A stretch of DNA of 17,755 nucleotides, taken from contig CALXZF010000057.1 in NCBI GenBank assembly GCA_944393165.1, positions 1-17,755 on the forward strand. Reading direction: 5' to 3'. The DNA comes from an uncultured Clostridia bacterium (GTDB lineage Bacteria; Bacillota_A; Clostridia; TANB77; CAG-508). Numbering within the stretch: position 1 is the first letter of the stretch; each line of letters opens with the position of its first letter. The notes beneath the pieces were generated by a model. The model had not been told where the DNA came from and did not search any database. It saw only the letters and a list, made by a program, of their open reading frames with translations. Shown here piece by piece: positions 14,355-17,755 of the stretch. Both the position numbers and the translations under genes were made by a program.

Positions 14355-17300
14355 ATGAAGAACTTACTTATAAGCAAGCTAGAAGAGACAGAAAAATTTC
14401 AAGAACTTATGCAAGAAATAAAAGAGAAAACAACCCCGATAAATATATCGGGGTTAGTATTCGTGGGAAAATCCCATATGATTTCTACAATATCTGCAAA
14501 CACAACTAGACCAATGTGTGTGATAACATACAATGAAATTCAAGCGAAAAACTTGGTTAGAGATTTAAGATGTTTTACAGATAAAGTAGAATATTTTGGA
14601 AAAAGAGAAATTGCGTCATACGACTTCGTAACAGAAAGCAAAGACTTACCATTTGCAAGAATAGAAGTTTTGAATAAAATATATGAAAAGCAAGCCAAAA
14701 TAGTTGTTACAACTGTAGAAGCACTTATGCAAAGCATGGTTCCTAAAGAGATTTTATACAAGAATGTACTTACTTTTAGTATAGGAAGTATGTTTAATTG
14801 TACTGGATTTGCTGGAAAGAAAAATTTAAATAATTTAAAGCAATTATTGCTTTTACTTGGCTATGAGAGAAACGATTTAGTAGAAAATAAGGGTCAATTT
14901 AGCATAAGAGGCGGAATTGTTGATATAGGCTTAAGTGAAAAAATTGGGGTTAGAATAGAATTCTGGGGAGATGAAGTGGACTCAATAAGATATTTTAGCA
15001 TAGCATCACAAAGAACCACTGAAATGACAGATACTATAACCATTTTTCCAGCACATGAATACATATTAAACTATGAGCCTGAAGAGAATGAATTGCCAGA
15101 GTATTCTAAAATAGTTTCCAAAGTTACAGAAAGAATAAAAGAAAATTGCTTAAATAAAATAGAACATGAAAAATCCATAGCAAATATAGAAGCGGATATA
15201 GAGGCAATACAAAATGGGGAATATATTAGCAAAATTGATAAATATTTTAATGAATTCTATCCTAAAAAAGGAAATTTTTTAGAATATTTGGACAAAAACG
15301 CCATAGTGATTGTAGATGAAAATTTAAAAATTAATCAGCGTATAGAAAATATAATAATTGAGAATAATAATTTATTGAAGTCATTGGTGGAAAGAGGAAG
15401 ATTTATTCCAGAGGGAATTGCCAATGTTAGCGATTTTGATAAAGAAAATTGGAACAACATATATAATCAAAAACAGACTATATATTTAGATGAAAATAAT
15501 AGTGCATCTGCAAACAAATTTGAATTTAGATATAGGGAAATTAATTTCTTTAAGAGTGAAACAGAGCTATTGTTAAATGATATTAAGAAATGGCTTAAAG
15601 ATAAGAAAGAAGTTATTGTTTTTACTGGAAACAAAGAAAATGAAGAAAAAATAAATAAGATGTTTCAAGATAACGAGATAATGACTGATTTCTTGCAGGA
15701 TATTAAAGGAAATGCAAATCTAAAAGTCGCAGGCAATAATGACGCGAGCCAGAACAGCACGAATCAAGATGAGGTAAGCCAAGACAATGCAAATCAAAAT
15801 AATGTAAAGCAAAGCAACAAAAAAGGCAAGGCCTGTCCCCAAAACGACAACTTTGTCGTTTTAAGGCCTGTCCCTATAACGACAAGTGGGTTCGAATGCT
15901 ATGATTTGAATTTGGTTGTTATTAATATGTCTGAAGTGTTTGAAGCAAGCCCAAAGAAAAGAAGAACTAGTAGCGCTTTTAGACAAGGTGAGAAAATTGT
16001 TTTTGCTGATTTAAAGCAAGGCGATTTTGTTGTACACAGAAGTCATGGTATTGGTGAATTTGTTGGGGTAAACACAATCGAAGCAGACGGTGTTACAAAA
16101 GATTATATTAAAATAAAATACAAAAATGATGACATGCTTTATGTACCAACTAATAATTTGGACAGTGTTAGAAAGTACATAGGCGGAGGAGATACAGCAC
16201 CTAGATTAAATAGATTAGGAAGTAAAGAATGGAATAATACAAAAGCTAAAGTTAAGAATAATTTAAGAGAGGTTGCTAAGGATTTAATTGAGTTATATGC
16301 TAAAAGACAGAAGATAAGAGGTTTTGCATTTTCTAAAGATACTGATTGGCAAAGACAATTTGAAGATGAGTTTCCATACCAAGAAACTGAAGACCAATTA
16401 AGATGTATAGAAGAAGTCAAGAAAGACATGGAACTTCCAAGACCAATGGATAGATTGCTTTGTGGAGATGTTGGCTATGGAAAAACAGAAGTTGCAATTA
16501 GAGCTGCCTTCAAAGCAGTAATGGATCACAAGCAAGTTGCGTATTTGGTGCCAACTACAGTTCTTGCAAGTCAGCAATATGAAAGCTTTAAAAGCAGAAT
16601 GGAAAATTTCGGCGTTAATGTAGAGCTTTTAAATAGATTTAGAACTAAAAAAGAGCAAAATGAAGTTGTAAAAAAATTAAAACTTGGAGATGTTGATGTG
16701 GTAATAGGAACACATAGACTTTTAAGCAATGATGTTGAGTTTAGAGATTTAGGCTTGCTCATAATAGATGAAGAGCACCGTTTTGGTGTTAAAGATAAAG
16801 AAAAAATAAAAAAATTAAAAACAAGTGTTGATGTGTTAACAATGACAGCAACTCCAATACCTAGAACTCTACATATGTCTATATTAGGAGTGCGCGACAT
16901 GTCTGTAATATATGAGCCACCACAAAACAGAAGACCTGTTCAAACTTATGTGCTTGAATATGATACAGAAGTAATAAAAGAAGCAATAACAAAAGAATTG
17001 GAAAGAAGCGGTCAAGTATTTTATTTATATAACAATGTGGAAAACATATCGAAAAAAGCGTTAGATATTGCAGAATTAGTTCCTGAAGCAAAAGTAGAAT
17101 TCGCACATGGAAAGATGACAGGTAGAGAGCTTGAAGATATAATGGAACGATTTGTAAGAAAAGAAATAAATGTTTTAGTGTGTACAACAATACTAGAATC
17201 TGGAATAGATATTCCAAATGCAAACACAATAATTGTAGAAAATGCAGATAGGCTAGGCTTAGCACAGCTTTATCAAATAAGAGGAAGAGTTGGTAGAAGC

Positions 17301-17755
17301 GATAAGCAAGCATATGCATATATAACATATAAAAGAGATAAGCTATTGTCAGAAGTTGCAGATAAACGATTAAAAGCAATTAGAGAATTTACAGAATTTG
17401 GTTCAGGCTTTAAAATAGCAATGAGAGACTTAGAAATTAGAGGAGCCGGAAGCTTACTTGGAGAGATTCAACATGGACATATGGAGCAAGTTGGATATGA
17501 TACATATTGTAATTTGCTTGACCAAGTAGTAAAAGAAATGCAAGGAATAGAAGTAGAAGAAGAGCAAGAAATCCAAATAGATATAAATATTTCAAGCTAT
17601 ATACCAGATAGCTATATAGAAAACAGTAGCCAAAAAATTGAAGTGTACCAAAATATTGCATTATGTAGAACAGAAGAAGATATACAAAATGTAATAGACG
17701 AAATAATAGATAGATATGGGGTAATGCCAAAAGAATTAGAAAATCTAATAGAAGT
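14355..17755 (+). CDS. mfd: Transcription-repair coupling factor Mfd (3' end beyond window), with in-frame repeat insertion
   Basis: Mfd removes RNA polymerase stalled at DNA lesions and recruits UvrA. I read 1133 codons without a stop; the last codons lie outside the window. A UvrB-like N-terminal part (about 1-455) is followed by an unusual linker (456-510), the polymerase-binding domain (about 545-600, DLKQGDFVVHRSHGIGEFVG), and the translocase: Walker A GDVGYGKT (704-711), DEEH (805-808), [10 protein letters not shown], and QIRGRVGR (974-981). AGGTGA precedes the ATG, 11 bases after greA. Oddity: residues about 460-491 are Asn/Gln-rich, and 492-510 are encoded by the repeat at 15828-15885, ending where Mfd proteins normally have a strand leading to GFE (here TSGFE, 510-514). 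The frame is kept and both motor lobes are intact, so the protein is probably functional. Confidence 0.96.
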   Translation, partial: MKNLLISKLEETEKFQELMQEIKEKTTPINISGLVFVGKSHMISTISANTTRPMCVITYNEIQAKNLVRDLRCFTDKVEYFGKREIASYDFVTESKDLPFARIEVLNKIYEKQAKIVVTTVEALMQSMVPKEILYKNVLTFSIGSMFNCTGFAGKKNLNNLKQLLLLLGYERNDLVENKGQFSIRGGIVDIGLSEKIGVRIEFWGDEVDSIRYFSIASQRTTEMTDTITIFPAHEYILNYEPEENELPEYSKIVSKVTERIKENCLNKIEHEKSIANIEADIEAIQNGEYISKIDKYFNEFYPKKGNFLEYLDKNAIVIVDENLKINQRIENIIIENNNLLKSLVERGRFIPEGIANVSDFDKENWNNIYNQKQTIYLDENNSASANKFEFRYREINFFKSETELLLNDIKKWLKDKKEVIVFTGNKENEEKINKMFQDNEIMTDFLQDIKGNANLKVAGNNDASQNSTNQDEVSQDNANQNNVKQSNKKGKACPQNDNFVVLRPVPITTSGFECYDLNLVVINMSEVFEASPKKRRTSSAFRQGEKIVFADLKQGDFVVHRSHGIGEFVGVNTIEADGVTKDYIKIKYKNDDMLYVPTNNLDSVRKYIGGGDTAPRLNRLGSKEWNNTKAKVKNNLREVAKDLIELYAKRQKIRGFAFSKDTDWQRQFEDEFPYQETEDQLRCIEEVKKDMELPRPMDRLLCGDVGYGKTEVAIRAAFKAVMDHKQVAYLVPTTVLASQQYESFKSRMENFGVNVELLNRFRTKKEQNEVVKKLKLGDVDVVIGTHRLLSNDVEFRDLGLLIIDEEHRFGVKDKEKIKKLKTSVDVLTMTATPIPRTLHMSILGVRDMSVIYEPPQNRRPVQTYVLEYDTEVIKEAITKELERSGQVFYLYNNVENISKKALDIAELVPEAKVEFAHGKMTGRELEDIMERFVRKEINVLVCTTILESGIDIPNANTIIVENADRLGLAQLYQIRGRVGRSDKQAYAYITYKRDKLLSEVADKRLKAIREFTEFGSGFKIAMRDLEIRGAGSLLGEIQHGHMEQVGYDTYCNLLDQVVKEMQGIEVEEEQEIQIDINISSYIPDSYIENSSQKIEVYQNIALCRTEEDIQNVIDEIIDRYGVMPKELENLIE
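14432..14476 (+). other. Two hairpins inside the 5' end of mfd
   Basis: AACCCCGATA (14432-14441) and TATCGGGGTT (14446-14455) make a perfect 10-base-pair stem with a 4-base loop. Nine bases later TGGGA-AAA-TCCCA (14464-14476) makes a second. They fall in codons about 26-41. No T-tract follows, so they are not standard terminators. They may pause polymerase or ribosomes, or be chance. Confidence 0.6.
15828..15885 (-). repeat. 35-base-period GGGACAGGCCTT repeat inside the mfd coding sequence
   Basis: AAGGCCTGTCCC(C/T)A(A/T)AACGACAA occurs at 15828-15850 and 15863-15885, 35 bases apart with two mismatches. Between the heads lies a hairpin, AAAACGACAA-CT-TTGTCGTTTT (15841-15862). Read on the minus strand each head is GGGACAGGCCTT, like the GGGACAGGC heads at 12701-12802. 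It is translated in frame as Mfd residues about 492-510. Confidence 0.93.

Noticed and set aside
15720..15900. Frameshift or pseudogene in mfd at the repeat
   Set aside because: I followed the codons through the repeat: the frame stays open and downstream polymerase-binding and helicase motifs are in phase with the start.

Overview
The window is A+T-rich, with strong Shine-Dalgarno sites, many ATA, AGA and GAA codons, and an ordinary low-GC Bacillota gene set. It fits a member of the class Clostridia, possibly an uncultured lineage. The YaaH/SleL-like glycosidase hints at a spore-former but does not prove it. Species cannot be assigned from the sequence.

Layout: 1-433 has no clear gene; its first ~165 bases are unusually G+C-rich and foldable (candidate RNA), followed by an AT palindrome and a probable ruvA promoter. 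Then come ruvA (434-1030), alr (1184-2296) and rarA (2412-3662). A REP-associated tyrosine transposase gene (4146-4895) lies between two arrays of a ~33-base repeat in opposite orientation. On the minus strand is an nfeD/stomatin-like operon (6544 to 5062). Divergent from it is recG (6941-8992), followed by a flavin-reductase-like gene, an aldose 1-epimerase-like gene, a 60-residue membrane protein coupled to a membrane-anchored GH18 protein, an unrecognised 304-residue protein, greA, and mfd, which runs off the right edge.

Most genes are housekeeping. Five concern replication forks or stalled RNA polymerase: ruvA, rarA, recG, greA and mfd. GreA and Mfd are 11 bases apart and act on the same target, stalled RNA polymerase.

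The most unusual content is a set of modular repeats at five places: 3627-3750, 5006-5061, 9000-9096, 12701-12802 and 15828-15885. Each contains GGGACA (or its complement TGTCCC), a variable palindrome, and a period of 33 or 35 bases. The palindromes differ completely between loci, while the head and period are kept. One locus forms the end of RarA, one abuts the stop codon of the stomatin gene, and one lies in frame inside mfd. With the transposase gene in the same window, this looks like a REP/RAYT system with diversified repeats that enters coding sequence. The mobilisation link is inferred from proximity and family knowledge.
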